Assembly: GCA_028015205.1 (NCBI GenBank)
Contig: CM051519.1
Coordinates: 93,827,539 to 93,891,538 of the forward strand
Source: Mytilisepta virgata
Taxonomy: Eukaryota > Mollusca > Bivalvia > Mytilida > Mytilidae
DNA: 64,000 nucleotides
Direction of reading: 5' to 3'
In this document: positions 34,301 through 44,187 of the stretch, one piece after another
How the letters are laid out: each line of letters begins with the position of its first letter
Position numbering within the stretch: position 1 is the first letter of the stretch
Made by a program: the position numbers and the translations under genes
Notes under the pieces: generated by a model
The model's input: the letters and a program-made list of their open reading frames with translations, nothing else
Database searches by the model: none
What the model was told of the DNA's origin: nothing

Positions 34301-35817
34301 ATATTCATTATCATATTAACATGTTATCGTCTTGATATGCACCTGTTTGCCTCTGGACGTTAAACAATAATTTATCCATCTTATTCTTGTTCTTTGCAAA
34401 AAAGCTCAACTATACAGATCAATAACTGATAGAAGTAATAAATCTATGCTGGTATGGTGTTAGCAGATCAGATATTCATTTCTTAAAAATACATTTTGCC
34501 TGAATTATTTTGCCCATTTTCCTTGAAATAAAGGAAGAAAAATCAAATGCATGTTGCATAGAAACCACAAATACATGTAAAAAATACTACAATATAGGGA
34601 AGAAATCAATAGCTTAAAAAAGTTCTGTCATACTAATATTTTATAATTATATCCTATAATGTACCCCTTTGAAGTAGAAAATCAGCCCAAAAGTCACTTA
34701 AAAGTCATTGTAATTATTTTTGTCGAGCCTGCGACTTTTGTTGCGGAAGCAAGACATAGTGGTCCTACATTATGTTGGAGTCTTCAGTATTTACATTCAC
34801 TCTGTGGTTGAAGTTTTCAAAACATTAATAACTTTTTTAAACTATCCTGGATTTTTACAAAACTTGGATAGAAGCTTGTTCATGATCAAAAGACGTATTT
34901 TACTTATAAATGGACTTAGTTTTTCTCCCATTTAACATTACATACAGTCTGCAGTTAAAATTTTTAAAACATTCCTCGAAACGATAAACTTAGAGGATGG
35001 ATACCATTTTATCTTAAAATGCAAAATAAAAAAAAAATCAGAGATTCTTTATTTAATAATCTAAGTTTGGAAGATGACCCATTTCAAAATATGTCGGATG
35101 AACAAAAACTTGTCCTATTGCTTAATCCAACGAATTCTTAATATGTTAGAATGTTTGGCTTCTATTTAAAACAGTCATTAGAACTGAGGGCAGAAGTCTC
35201 ATAACTCCTTAATATGTTGTAGTAAATAATCTTGTATACTATTCTATATGTATTTTCTGTATTCATTTTGTCACAAACTGTTTACTACATGTATGTTGTC
35301 ATGACAATAAACTTAGTTATTAATTACTTTCTTAAACCATCCTGGATTTTTACCAAACTTGGACAGAAGCTTCTTCATGATCAACAAAAAACATGTGGAG
35401 AAAAATTTTGTACATTCCACTATGACACTAAAAACATAGACAACAGCAAAATCAGGCAAGACACTGGGTTCCATGGAACCCATTTGAATTTTTTTTATAT
35501 GTACTTAAAAACAGCCTAAAACTGTTGAACTTAAAAAAAGTTTATACTTGCAGTTTTCAAACAAATTTAGCCATTTTACTATCTCTCTTTCAGATATGCC
35601 CATAAAGAAAGATACCACTAAATACAAAAAGAAAGTTTCAAGCAAAGATAAAAAATCTACCAAGAAAAAAGTACAATTTCCTCAGCCTACTTTATTGTTT
35701 CACTTAGCTGTTCTTGGACTGTATGCTATATGCAGTATTCTAGTCAAAGGGAATGTGTTCATTGTTAGTGTTCTGACTGTGTGTTTAGGAGTCTATGTTT
35801 ATTGGTTTTCAGTATGA
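22262..35817 (+). CDS. CRELD1: CRELD (cysteine-rich with EGF-like domains), CRELD1-type, complete, 11 exons
   Basis: Exons: 22262-22381, 24636-24718, 25678-25732, 26772-26886, 27701-27789, 27956-28082, 28738-28839, 29912-29995, 31876-31971, 32420-32554, 35594-35817. All junctions are GT-AG with consistent phases; the total is 1230 bp, 409 aa. CRELD proteins are ER-resident or secretory chaperone-like factors with a role in folding and assembly of client receptors. Order: signal peptide (about 1-23), CXXC (CSTC, 28-31), WE domain with FGGGNTRWEEK, Cys-rich EGF-like module VCCP...C (125-195), furin-like repeat, cbEGF (DINEC), furin-like repeat, cbEGF (DVDEC), Lys-rich stretch, then two hydrophobic segments with KGNVF and YWFS near the end, matching the CRELD1 double membrane anchor. 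Vertebrate CRELD1 is about 420 aa and CRELD2 about 350 aa and soluble. An ERSE lies upstream. Confidence 0.95.
22960..23776 (+). mobile_element. Helitron-like non-autonomous element with ~166-bp tandem core (CRELD intron 1)
   Basis: About four units carry the words AATCTTCTTGTCTGAAAC, CAATTGGAACCAAAC, AGCAATGGTCCTTAG, CTCTTTCAGAAATGTGTCC and AACCAAGATGGCC, with AATCTTCTT near 22981, 23148 and 23313. The right end (23700-23776) reads TTTTAGTCCTGCTCAAGGTG, then CAGGTGAGCGATACAGG, a hairpin AGGCTCTTGAGAGCCT and CTAG. A hairpin followed by CTRR is the Helitron 3' terminus. The left boundary is unclear. A second copy ends at 38499. Confidence 0.6.
24636..24718 (+). CDS. CRELD1: CRELD exon 2: WE-domain FGGGNT motif
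   Basis: Encodes TAKANFGGGNTRWEEKSLG, the most conserved CRELD motif. The acceptor TATAG ends at 24635, the donor GTATGT is at 24719, and the exon ends with two bases of a split Ser codon. Confidence 0.93.
25050..25476 (+). repeat. Minisatellite, ~33-bp unit (CRELD intron 2)
   Basis: About 12 units of the type AAGGACTGAAAAATGAAAAG plus CCAAAAACCATCT, with variable inner lengths. The unit shares the core GCCAAAACCATCTAAGGAC with the 40-bp array at 47.1-49.8 kb. Confidence 0.85.
25678..25732 (+). CDS. CRELD1: CRELD exon 3
   Basis: A 55-bp exon encoding SETRLVEIVENLCSKDTKE, equivalent to the SEIRLLEILEGLC segment of vertebrate CRELD. The acceptor TGCAG and donor GTAATT fit. Confidence 0.9.
26772..26886 (+). 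CDS. CRELD1: CRELD exon 4: end of WE domain
   Basis: Encodes MVEEYEELVEKFWFN and DFFKWLCIENIK, parallel to the vertebrate EEHLEAWW and LFEWFCVKTLK. It ends with one base of a Val codon before GTGAGA. Confidence 0.92.
26935..27255 (-). mobile_element. SINE family 2 with clear target-site duplication (CRELD intron 4)
   Basis: The 14-bp duplication CTTTACTTTGGGAT flanks it at 26921-26934 and 27256-27269. The tRNA-like head on the right reads (complement) GCCTTGGTGGTCTCATGCTC, with an intact B box GGGTTCGATCC. The tail is (GGAT)n on the + strand. It is the best preserved of the three copies and fixes the family's ends. Confidence 0.92.
27701..27789 (+). CDS. CRELD1: CRELD exon 5: VCCP EGF-like module
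   Basis: Encodes VCCPNNTFGPTCKQCPG, then PCKANGKCD, after acceptor TTTTAG and before donor GTAAGT. The VCC-P-x(2)-TFGP-C pattern is typical of CRELD. Confidence 0.94.
27956..28082 (+). CDS. CRELD1: CRELD exon 6: laminin-type EGF module
   Basis: Encodes GEGTREGTGKCNCDNGYHG, then LCDECKDGYFEESKN and THTTCT. An N-glycosylation sequon (NDT) lies before the last Cys. The donor GTAGGC is at 28083. Confidence 0.94.
28738..28839 (+). CDS. CRELD1: CRELD exon 7: furin-like repeat 1
   Basis: Encodes ACHASCKLTCWEAGPKGCDE, then CKKGW. The Cys pattern matches the first furin-like repeat; phase 1 on both sides. Confidence 0.93.
29912..29995 (+). CDS. CRELD1: CRELD exon 8: calcium-binding EGF 1
   Basis: Encodes DINECETEEAVCQHGKYC, then NNDGSYACN. 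DINEC and the Asn followed by an aromatic residue are the calcium-binding EGF signature. Donor GTAAGT; a 42-bp tandem repeat begins about 20 bp into the intron. Confidence 0.93.
30014..30165 (+). repeat. Tandem repeat, 42-bp unit, ~3.6 copies
   Basis: TTACTGTACTGGTAAAGTCA, then TGTTACCGGTAGGTTACATGTA, repeated almost exactly, beginning about 20 bp after the CRELD exon 8 donor. Confidence 0.85.
30500..30990. repeat. Diverged ~180-bp tandem duplication
   Basis: TAAAGTCCCATAACTCC, AAATTTGTCGA, ACAATCCTACAAAATTT and CCAATCAG...GGTCTCA...GGAGTTG occur twice in order (from about 30550 and 30730), followed by a short GTGATGGACAGACG duplication. Confidence 0.7.
31471..31670 (-). mobile_element. SINE family 1, head-truncated copy with 13-bp TSD (CRELD intron 8)
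   Basis: AATAATGAAAATA flanks it at 31458-31470 and 31671-31683. The copy contains the body and half of the tRNA-like region (B box GATTCAAACTC on the + strand) but lacks the A-box half, so it inserted as a 5'-truncated copy. Confidence 0.9.
31876..31971 (+). CDS. CRELD1: CRELD exon 9: furin-like repeat 2
   Basis: Encodes GCHKACDGCTSYGIDKCDKC, then VEGYTMEENSCK; the second furin-like repeat, phase 1 on both sides. Confidence 0.93.
32420..32554 (+). CDS. CRELD1: CRELD exon 10: calcium-binding EGF 2
   Basis: Encodes DVDECLLEDICEDENKNCFN, then KDGSYECKCKDGY and IPKPK. Read through the donor, it would add only GRCV before a stop (32566-32568), so intron retention would give a soluble product. 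Confidence 0.93.
33005..33355 (+). repeat. Minisatellite, 25-bp pyrimidine-rich unit, ~14 copies (CRELD intron 10)
   Basis: Unit GTTCTATCATCTTTGTCATC plus CTTCT, with C/T substitutions (GTCCTGTCATC). All three + frames are open, which explains long spurious ORFs here. Confidence 0.93.
33848..33961 (+). repeat. Tandem repeat, 38-bp unit, 3 copies
   Basis: ATTGTGTTATACCTTGGTAG, then AATC(C/T)CGGTAGAATGTGT, three times in a row with one substitution. Confidence 0.88.
34026..34379 (+). mobile_element. SINE family 2, diverged copy (CRELD intron 10)
   Basis: CCTAGGTGGTCTCTTGGTAG head, GTGTTAGATCC worn B box, then CCAAAGACATTTAAATTGG, GGAGTAAGAGCAAAG, GTCTAGTACGATTCAGG and the tail CTCTGGACGTTAAACAATAA followed by ATCC. 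No clear TSD. Confidence 0.83.
35594..35817 (+). CDS. CRELD1: CRELD exon 11: Lys-rich linker and two membrane segments
   Basis: The acceptor CTCTTTCAG ends at 35593. A Lys/Ser-rich stretch of about 30 aa is followed by the hydrophobic segments LLFHLAVLGLYAICSILV and VFIVSVLTVCLGVYVYW, separated by KGN. Position and the KG/YW marks match the CRELD1 double anchor. Stop at 35815-35817. Confidence 0.88.
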
Positions 35818-35859
35818 GAAATATCTCATAGAATTCTTATTTGATGTTAATAAGTAATT

Positions 35860-35891
35860 AATAAATTGAAAATATTGTTTTATCAAATAAA
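35860..35891 (+). promoter_or_regulatory. Candidate CRELD polyadenylation signals
   Basis: Two AATAAA hexamers, 35860-35865 and 35886-35891, lie 43-74 bp after the stop. Either would give a very short 3' UTR. Confidence 0.5.
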
Positions 35892-35899
35892 CAGTTTGT

Positions 35900-37000
35900 T
35901 AAGGTTGGACATAACTGAAAGACGTTAGTCAAGAGTTACTGGTCTTGATGCTATGGTAGCATACAGTGAATTCCATGTCATTCAGTTCACCTAAAAATAT
36001 CCTGAATACTTTGTGAGGGGATTCAGTGGTCACACACAATGAAATATCAGAAGTCATGATTCATACACACCAACATAATGTGTTAAAATTATACACCCTT
36101 TTTCATCTAGTCAGTTTATTAGAAAAAAAATTAATGTGTTAAAACTATACTCTATTTTTCATCTAGTCAGTATTAGAAAAGTGCCCCTTTCTACATATCA
36201 ATAAAACCAGAAATACTTTAAGAATATTGTGCAAGTTTTTGTTCAAAACCCCAATTTTTTATCATTCCATGTCTTTGATTAGAAATTATGCTGTGAGTAT
36301 TGATCTTTTTCTGCAAAATTTGAATTTAGAAATAGTTATCTGGCATTTTATTTTATATTTCAATAATCCTCATCAACAGCTACATTTATGCAAAATGTTT
36401 TGCAAATTTGAATATTTTTTATATGGGACCAGCATCATTCCTGAACCAGTGCAACCTCAACTTCTAAATCTGTTAAACATAACTGTTATTTGGATTTTTC
36501 TTGTTTTGTTCTGAAGGAATTATCATTTTGTCAATTAAAACATTTTATCACAAGCGTTTTTTTTCTCTGATATTCAATACACTTATCAGTGGAACTTTAA
36601 ATTGGTTATCTCTCAAAATTCTTTGAGATCCATCATGTGCTTGGTGCACATGCCAACAATTTGAAAATTATTTCCCTTTCAATTGTCAACTTCATTTTTT
36701 TCTATGACATTTAATCATCTTTAAGCATTCTCCAAATTATTTATAGATTTTGTAACTGCTAATGTCACTTGCAAAAAAAAATCAAACATTGATTCCCTAG
36801 TTTCAATGGATAATACCCTAGATTGAAATACACTTACAATAAATTTTTGAAAGGCTGTAGGAAAGACAATAACTAGCATTCTGAGTACCGTACTTTTCAT
36901 CATTTTTGTTGTATGTAATTGTATGCAAGGTGTTTTGTTCTGGTACTGAACTTATTGTATCAAGTACCAGTAAGTATTTGAACAGATTTTTATTGTAACA
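35900..37000. other. CRELD-CARP intergenic, no gene seen
   Basis: AT-rich. It contains a ~57-bp direct duplication around 36075-36180 (TTAATGTGTTAAAA and CATCTAGTCAG occur twice). No ORF with support. Confidence 0.5.
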
Positions 37001-37002
37001 AT

Positions 37003-37263
37003 TAACACACCGGGTATCCTTTATTGAATCCGCGGAGAAAACTTGCTCGGTGGAATAATTATGATTGATTTTCCTTTATAACATGTCATGGTAATATTTC
37101 CACAGAGATTTTATATTGAACTTCACAGAGTAGGTTCTCTGTGGACTTCATTTATCAAATCTCCATGGAATAATAACCATAACATCAAAGGAAAAACGAT
37201 GATGATTATTCCACAGAGCAAGTTTCTCAGAGGATTTAGTATCGGGAGACCCAGTGTGTTTAA
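37003..37263. repeat. Long foldback element, ~110-bp arms
   Basis: The ends are AACACACCGGGT and ACCCAGTGTGTT. Inner arms match: GAGAAAACTTGCTCGGTGGA with the complement of TCCACAGAGCAAGTTTCTCA, and ATTTTCCTTTATAACAT with the complement of CATCAAAGGAAAAACG. It is flanked by TTAA on both sides (possible target site). Confidence 0.72.
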
Positions 37264-37769
37264 CCCATACTTTGTTTTAAATGTCCATTTAGGTGTTTTT
37301 TGTTTTTATTTTGTCTTGATTTTCTGTGTCATCAAATTTTCAAAAAATAAAGATAGTTAGATAAGATCAAGACAAGTTTAGATCAGTTCAGTACAAGTTT
37401 AAGCTACACTTTCAGTTCATTATTATAAATCAGTAACAGATTCAGCTAACAAACATCTATTTCAAATAATTGGAAAAACAGTAGAGGAAGACATCAAAAA
37501 CAATCATCAACTTACTATTGTTTTGAAAATTTTGGCTTCTCTATTGGTGGCTTCTTTGGTTTAAATATACACATGCTCAGCAAGGTTAGCGGAAATGTAG
37601 TCCATAATGTCCAAGGCCAAAAAGTATACAGTTAAAAAAAACTGGCAGAAATGTCCACTTTTCAAAAATATTTAATCGAAACTCCTAGTCTGAAATGTCA
37701 AGCACTAAAAACTTGATTAATTACTATTGCTAAGAAGCCATCATCCATCCATTACCCTTTCATTTTGTT

Positions 37770-38499
37770 CAAATGATCTGAAACCGTTTGGCCAACTACT
37801 GTGCCAGTTGGAACCGAATTTAGCAGCAATGGTCCTTAGATTGTCCTCTTTCTGAATTGTGTCCGATGACCTGCATGATCAACCAAGATGGCCGCCTCAG
37901 CCGTAAGACCCTATGTGAAATAAAATAACAATCCAATATGAAATTCATTTAAAAATATTCTTGTCAGAAACAACTGAGCCAATTGGAACAAGATTTGGCA
38001 GCAATGGTCCTTTCAGAAATGTGTACGATGACCTGGACTGTCAACCAAGATAACTGCTTCAGCCTTGCATAGTTTAACATTGGACCCTATGAAAAATTCA
38101 TTAAAAAATCTTTTTTTTTAAAACTACTGAGCCAATTGGTACCAAATTTAGCAATCATCTTTAGACGGTCTTCTTTCAGAATTGGCCGGTCAATCAACAT
38201 GGCCACCAAAGCTGAACTTAGTTTAATATAGGACCCTATGGGAAAATTTAATTTGCAGATCATCATACCTTAAATTTGGCGATTTGGAACCAGACTAATG
38301 GCAGCAATGGTCCTCTTTTAGAAATGTGTTTGATAAGCTTGAATGTTAACTAAGATGGCCACCACAGCGTACAGCGTAACTTTGTTTAACATTGTACCTG
38401 ACGGGAAAACCAGCCAAGCTAAACACTTAAATTTTCAGTCCTGCTGAAGGTGGAAAAGTTAAATCCAGGTGAGCGATACAGTCTCTTGAAAGCCTCTAG
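37770..38499 (+). mobile_element. Helitron-like non-autonomous element, second copy
   Basis: The same units as at 22.96-23.78 kb (AGCAATGGTCCTTAGA, TCCTCTTTC, AACCAAGATGGCC, GAGCCAATTGGAAC) and the same right end: TTTTCAGTCCTGCTGAAGG, then CCAGGTGAGCGATACAG, a worn hairpin and CTAG at 38496-38499, followed by T as expected of Helitron A/T insertion. Confidence 0.6.
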
Positions 38500-39055
38500 T
38501 TTTGTTTATCACAAAAGTTTGTGAACGCAAGATCTAAAATTTACATTGAAATGAAACATAACTCGGCGGAATTGCTGCATACCATGTGTAGTGCAAGACG
38601 GATTTTTTTCTAACTACATGTATCTATTACGACGCCTAACTAGTCTATTGACTGTTATTACTAAAACTGATACTACAAAGATATAACCAAAAAAATACAA
38701 AAAACAAAAACAAAACAAAAAAAAACAGCAAACTAAACAGAAATAGAACAGCACAATCAAGTTCTGTGTGGTTTCACTGCGTTACCAGTATTTAGCAAAA
38801 TTCAAAAATAATAGAAATACTAAGGGTTCATTCCTTGTATTGCACATGGTAGATCTCCTTAGCTGAAATTTGGCTTACTATTTCGGTATTTTTGGTTGAG
38901 TACTTCTTGTTTAATATAAGTTTGGTTTTTGGTCTTCCAAATGTTTCGGTTTTAATGCTGCTAATGAGAGGTAACTCCTTGAAATGCGTCGTATACAGCA
39001 TAGTATAAATTTACTATATCTAATATTGGTATCTCTGGATTGTTATTTTATTAAT
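38500..39055. other. Intergenic, no gene seen
   Basis: AT-rich sequence with an AAAAAC-rich patch at 38690-38735. Nothing recognised. Confidence 0.45.
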
Positions 39056-39057
39056 GT

Positions 39058-39215
39058 TCATGCATTATTGTTTAGGGGCCAGCTGAAGCCCGCCTCGGTG
39101 TGCGGGATTTTATCGCTGCGTTGAAGACCCATTGGTAGCATTTGGGCTGTTTTCTGCTCTTTGGTCGGGTTTTTGTCTCTTTGACACATTCCCCGTTTCC
39201 ATTCTTTATTCTATC
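39058..39215 (+). mobile_element. Retroelement 3' tail, third copy
   Basis: GGGGCCAGCTGAAGCCCGCC, CGCTGCGTTGAAGACCCATT and GTCTCTTTGACACATTCCCC match the end of the 11.8-13.6-kb element closely; only about 155 bp remain. Confidence 0.85.
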
Positions 39216-39219
39216 ATGA

Positions 39220-40490
39220 AAAAATATTCTATCTAAAATTACTGGCAAGATAAACATGTTTGTTGTATTTGGAAGTCGAGATACACATGTTCTTTTTGGA
39301 TTTCCATTCGGAAAATCTTTGATATTCTCAACAAGAACAATTTTCGTTTCTATGACTCTACTTGCAAAATCTTCCTTTAACTGAACAGTTACACATTTTA
39401 TTATTAGAATCATGACAGATATTCAGTGCTACATATTTAAGAGTATGAAACGGATGAGTTCATAAATATCACAAAGCCAGTCATGTCTACTGATTTGAAA
39501 TGCACAGTGTCAATAATGGCTACACGTTTCACCTTTAAAGATAATGTCATGGTCTTCAGCTGTTGGTAGATTTAAAGTATTCCTAAGTTTTTGTGTCAAA
39601 TTTTCAATTGGCAGTACCTTCCTTATTTCCCAATCTATTTCACAGCTACATTCTTTATCTATTATTTTAACAGTACATTTGGTTTTTATTCCTTCAATTT
39701 TCTTTTCAATTCAGGACTTTGTCTTTTGGATGATTCCACTACCAATTGGCCTGAATTGGCCAAAAAAATCTTTAAACATGCATCTTGATTAAAAATGTAT
39801 ACCAGGTTATAGGTATTCTTCTGAGTACCATCTGTTCCCTTTTAATAACAACTTTATCTACTGTTATGACACACAGCGTCTTATAGAAATTTTTGAATAA
39901 CACATACAGATTTATGGAAAATATTTTTACAAAGATTATTTTCCCAATTATATTGGTGAAATTTATCCTTCAGAATTGTTATAATTAAGTTGTTGTGCTT
40001 AGGTCAATTTCTAAGAATCTAATCGAGACACATGAATGATATTGTACCACTACAATTCCTCTCATGGCGCAGAACACAACTTACCGGGTTTGTCTATCCA
40101 ATGTTTTACGTGTTTTGATTTGCTTCTTAGGTATATTTGTCTTCGTTTTTTATGGGGGCACCAAGAGCTTGTCATATAGTATGGACGTATGCCGCATGTT
40201 GAAGGACCTCTTTTTATACCTTTCCAAGTTCATTTCCATGTCCGATGACTTTTGATCGTATCATAATAATTCGGTTGTACGGTGTGATTTCATTTACCCA
40301 ATGTATTATTTCATTTCTATCCCGTTACGTGTACTGATTGTTAATTTATTTCATAAAAAAAAAACAAAAGCAACGCCAAGCCCAAGCTGGGCCTATGCCT
40401 ACACACGCGATTATCAAGTGTAGTTGTTTTACAATATAGCTGTACAGTTTTCAAATAATTTTCAGTATGATATAGCTGTTTATAATATAG
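39220..40490. other. Intergenic, no gene recognised
   Basis: Short ORFs on both strands overlap one another without motifs or splice context. I found nothing supportable. Confidence 0.4.
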
Positions 40491-40608
40491 TGTTATTAAC
40501 TGGCTGTTTCTGTATTGGCACTGGTATAGATTCAAGGTAGGGTCGAGGGTCAATACAGCTGACCGAGAATCTATACCAGTGCCAATACAGAAACAGGCAG
40601 TTCATAAC
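40491..40608. repeat. 42-bp-arm hairpin element
   Basis: Left arm 40491-40533 and right arm 40566-40608 are nearly perfect inverted copies (GTTTCTGTATTGGCACTGGT and its complement) around a loop reading AGGTAGGGTCGAGGGTCAAT. The loop's complement resembles the centre of the 731-918 foldback (TCGATCAGCTGTATAGGCCC). Confidence 0.8.
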
Positions 40609-41174
40609 ACTTTTATTAAATAATCCAACTTTTTCAATACAGACTTGTTCTGTGTTCTGAATGCTGTATTACATACATCAAATGTGAATATATAATATTT
40701 CCAATGCGGACTTGCAATGATGTGAATATAGGGCCAATATTTCCAATACTGACTTGCTTTTTCAGTATTGGACCGGGCCGAAAAGCAATATAGATCACGT
40801 GATTTATATGACCAGGACGACGTCACCAGTATGACACATGTCGTTTTTGTAGTATTAGGGCTGTTTTAATCGTATTATTTAATAACTTACAATATCACAC
40901 AGAAGTGTACATGCACAGACCTTACATTAACAGAAAAATATACTCCCATTCCATTTTTCTGATAAACTGGAAATTTCGACTCTTTTACATCTTCGTTAAA
41001 TTTAAATTAAAGATGCACAAGAAGAGATACTTCGTATTACAAAAAAAAGATAACTTCAGAAATTACCTAAAGCAAAATCCCTTTCATCTCTCATTTAAAT
41101 AATGTATCCAGTTGGTCTCGTCCTGAAATGCATGTAATTTCCACTGAAGGCCAATCAATACTCAACCAGTTAGT

Positions 41175-41273
41175 GATTATACTGTAAATCAAGTAATTAT
41201 ACTGTATATCAAGTAATTATACTGTATATCATGTAATTATACTGTATATCAAGTAATTATACTGTATATCAAA
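41175..41273 (+). repeat. Tandem repeat, 20-bp unit, 5 copies
   Basis: GTAATTATACTGTATATCAA repeated with single substitutions. Confidence 0.88.
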
Positions 41274-42009
41274 AGAGTAGTGAAGTGGATGTAGCTATTT
41301 GTTAACTACATTTTTATTTCATACCAGTTTCAAGGTCCAGTCTAAAAACAAGATGCATGTTTAATGTAACGTAAGAAATATCCACTCCAAGCACATTTTT
41401 AAAGATGCACCAGTTGACGTCTTTTGTCTTAGCCGGGGATTCCGTTACGTCAGACGGCCTTTTTGCATGTGGCTTTGAAACTTCAGAGCACATCCTTATC
41501 ATGTTTTTTTTCTCGAATTTAACAAACCATTTAGTACAATAAAAGAACTTTAATGTCACAGAATCTCGAACTAATCCTAACGAAATCAATCCTAAAATAC
41601 TGAAAAACAGACATTATCAAGCGACACGTCTATAATAGAAGCAACACTATTACACTACTAGTCAAAAATTGTTTCTGTTTTAATTGATTCCTTATATTTT
41701 GCAAAAAATATTTAAATAATCTGCATATTTTTGTTACAGATATAGATGAAGAAAGTAATACAACAGATTCTACGTCGAAGGATGAATTATGATGGTTGAC
41801 TGTAAACGAATATCCATGCCTTTCAATTTTCACTGTTTGTGATTAAACATGTATGAAAGTAACTTTTAAAGTTAGAGGTTTTAAATTTATTCATTTCATC
41901 ATTTCACCACTTGTGTACAGACTTTCGTGGTAATTAAGTCTGCTGTACGAAAGTGCCATGTATATATAAGCTATTGCCATCATTTGTTGTTTGTTATCCT
42001 TTTATTTAA

Positions 42010-42280
42010 GGTATCCGGACCATAAATGACCACGTGATTATTTAAAAGTTCCCGGATGTTCCATACAACGCAATTGAAATGACCTCGGTAATTATCGGCA
42101 AACTTCGGAAATGTCAATATAACTAACTTATTTTTACAGACTCTGCATATAAGCAACAAAGTGTGTTTTAAATTGAGAAAAATATATATACAAAATTCCA
42201 GCTTTAAATTGTTTGGTTCAGCCATTCACGGTCAAAAAGAAATACAATTTTCGATCATTATCTATTATGGTCCGGATACC
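42010..42280. mobile_element. MITE with TTAA target site and 16-bp perfect TIRs
   Basis: GGTATCCGGACCATAA at the left end and its exact complement TTATGGTCCGGATACC at the right end, each flanked by TTAA (42006-42009 and 42281-42284). At 271 bp with no transposase it is non-autonomous. TTAA duplication is the hallmark of piggyBac-type transposition, but the terminal bases are not the usual CCY, so superfamily is open. Confidence 0.88.
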
Positions 42281-42289
42281 TTAAAAATT

Positions 42290-43215
42290 TTAAAAAAAAG
42301 ATTGAAAAATCTTCTCTGAAAGCATCAGGCCAATTGATCTGAAACTTGGTAAAAACTCCCATTTTATACCGATCAGACATGAACATGGCGACAAAAATCA
42401 TTACTGAAGTACTGGTTTCTCATTAGTCAAATTTTAAAATCGTTCCTCATGAAACTGCTAGTGCAAATCAACTTAAATTTGAACCGGAAGCATTTCTGTA
42501 AAGTCACTAGGTCAATACTTAGTCAAACATTGGGGGGGGGGGGGGGGGGGAATTCTGTTAAAATGCTTGACCAAATGAACTTAAATTTTGTGTAAGACAT
42601 CAATAAAACAACCTAAATTAAAAACAATCATTTCTTAAACTACTCCGCGAAATAAACAATCCATAGATGGGTTTCTTGTTTGCCCATTACCTCCAAATCA
42701 GACCGCTAACTTGGCGACAACATCCAATATTTTCTTTTTGACTTTTCAAAATAAAAAAAAATATCTTCTCTGAAACTGATTGAACTAAAATTTCATTTGA
42801 AGCAAAAATGGGAGGAGTTGTGTGAAGTTTGTCAATAACCAATACTGTAAATTTAGAAGTTAATGCTTTGTTTTTAATGTTGTCAAAAATGAGGAAAAAC
42901 AAAGACCGCAATGAGTTAGACCCACACTTTCATTTTTAGCTCGGGAGAAGTATTGTCATCAACTGTCGTACGTCAACCTTCCGCAAAATTTTACTGGTAT
43001 ATTTTAATCTCATTCTTTGAAACTACTGATCCAATTGGAACCAAACTTGAGAAAAAGGTCCTTAGGTGTCGGTATTAGTTTAAAATAGGTCCGTAAGTAG
43101 AGATAGGTGGGGAAATTCAATTAAAGATCTTTACTTGTCCAAGCCCAGTGAGTCAATTGGAACCATCTTGACAGCAAGTAGTCTTCTTTCAGAATTGTAT
43201 TTTGGTTTTGAGATT
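42290..43215. repeat. Diverged relatives of the 166-bp core repeat
   Basis: Words such as AATCTTCTCTGAAA, CCAATTGATCTGAAACTTGG, GAAACTACTGATCCAATTGGA and AGGTCCTTAGG recur in the same order as in the Helitron-like cores, but with strong decay. A 19-nt poly-G run is at 42532-42550. Confidence 0.45.
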
Positions 43216-43219
43216 GATG

Positions 43220-43915
43220 GCAGCACGTGTATCCAAATTTGTGTCCGGGGCTTAGTGTAATTCCGTTGAATCAACATTTTTACCAAATAATATTTATTGA
43301 GTTAACCGTATGACAGGTTGTTGTGTTTATTGCACTAAAAAATATTGACGTACCAAATTACATTCCTTAGTACATCTAGATAAACTTGAAAATGCAATAT
43401 GTTGTAAAATAACAAAATTAATTTTTCTGATTTTATGTAATAAGTACTTTGGTTACATATAATACTGGCATTCTCTCAGAACAACATGGCACTGTTTGTT
43501 ATGTCAGGAATATAGACTTTTTACTGAAATATAATATACATTTGTACGACTTATCTACATATCTATGTAAAAATACATACAAATTACCAGACTCTTAAAA
43601 TATATATATTTTGCATATTATCATTTCAAACTTGATGATCATATCCAGACATAACACATGTTAAGGAATTTTACCGATTTTTGTTAAAACTCTTTTACAA
43701 TATAAACCAAACTTAAATTGTCAAGCATTTAAATGTCAAATCATCTATGATTTCTAAAAAATAAAAATAAAAATATATATGCATGTTCAGTGCATATAAC
43801 GTTTTTAACGTTTTTAATTGCTTCCACTGAGTCGATGCTCAACTGGGGGCCTCTAGTCCCATTTGAAATTTTAAAGTTTAAAATTGTTTATCTAGCAAGT
43901 TTTTGGGAACGAAAG
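43220..43915. other. Intergenic AT-rich, no gene seen
   Basis: No motif-bearing ORF; low-complexity A/T runs near 43600 and 43760. Confidence 0.45.
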
Positions 43916-43929
43916 AGTGTCTACTTATG

Positions 43930-44174
43930 TTTTTTGTTTGTTTAGTTGGGGTTTTACGCCGTTTTGAGCACATTTGGCGATTTCGCGGCGGCCAGTTTCT
44001 ATTGGTGGAGGAAGCCGGAGTAACCGTAGAGAACCACCGACCTTCGGTAGGAAAATTGGCAATCCTTGTCAGTAAAGATCGGAGTCGAACACATCCTGCC
44101 ACAGGTGAGATTCGAACTCACAACCTCAGTGTTGACAGGCTAGTGATCATTAGTACCTAGACCACTCGGCCCCC
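43930..44174 (-). mobile_element. SINE family 1, best-preserved copy
   Basis: The reverse complement starts GGGGGCCGAGTGGTCTAGG (good A box) and includes GAGTTCGAATCTCACC (good B box) with an arm-like insert between, as in Ser/Leu tRNAs. The body then ends GGCGTAAAACCCCAACTAAAC. Near-identical 13-mers GTGTCTACTTATG (43917-43929) and GTGACTACTTATG (44175-44187) are the TSD. Confidence 0.92.
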
Positions 44175-44187
44175 GTGACTACTTATG

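Noticed and set aside
39072..39413. 113-aa - strand ORF
   Set aside because: Its lower half is antisense to the retroelement 3' tail at 39058-39215, and the rest has no motif.
43930..44174. Functional tRNA gene (good A and B boxes)
   Set aside because: The tRNA-like region is followed by a conserved SINE body and flanked by TSDs, and no clean acceptor stem can be drawn. The same applies to the family 2 heads.
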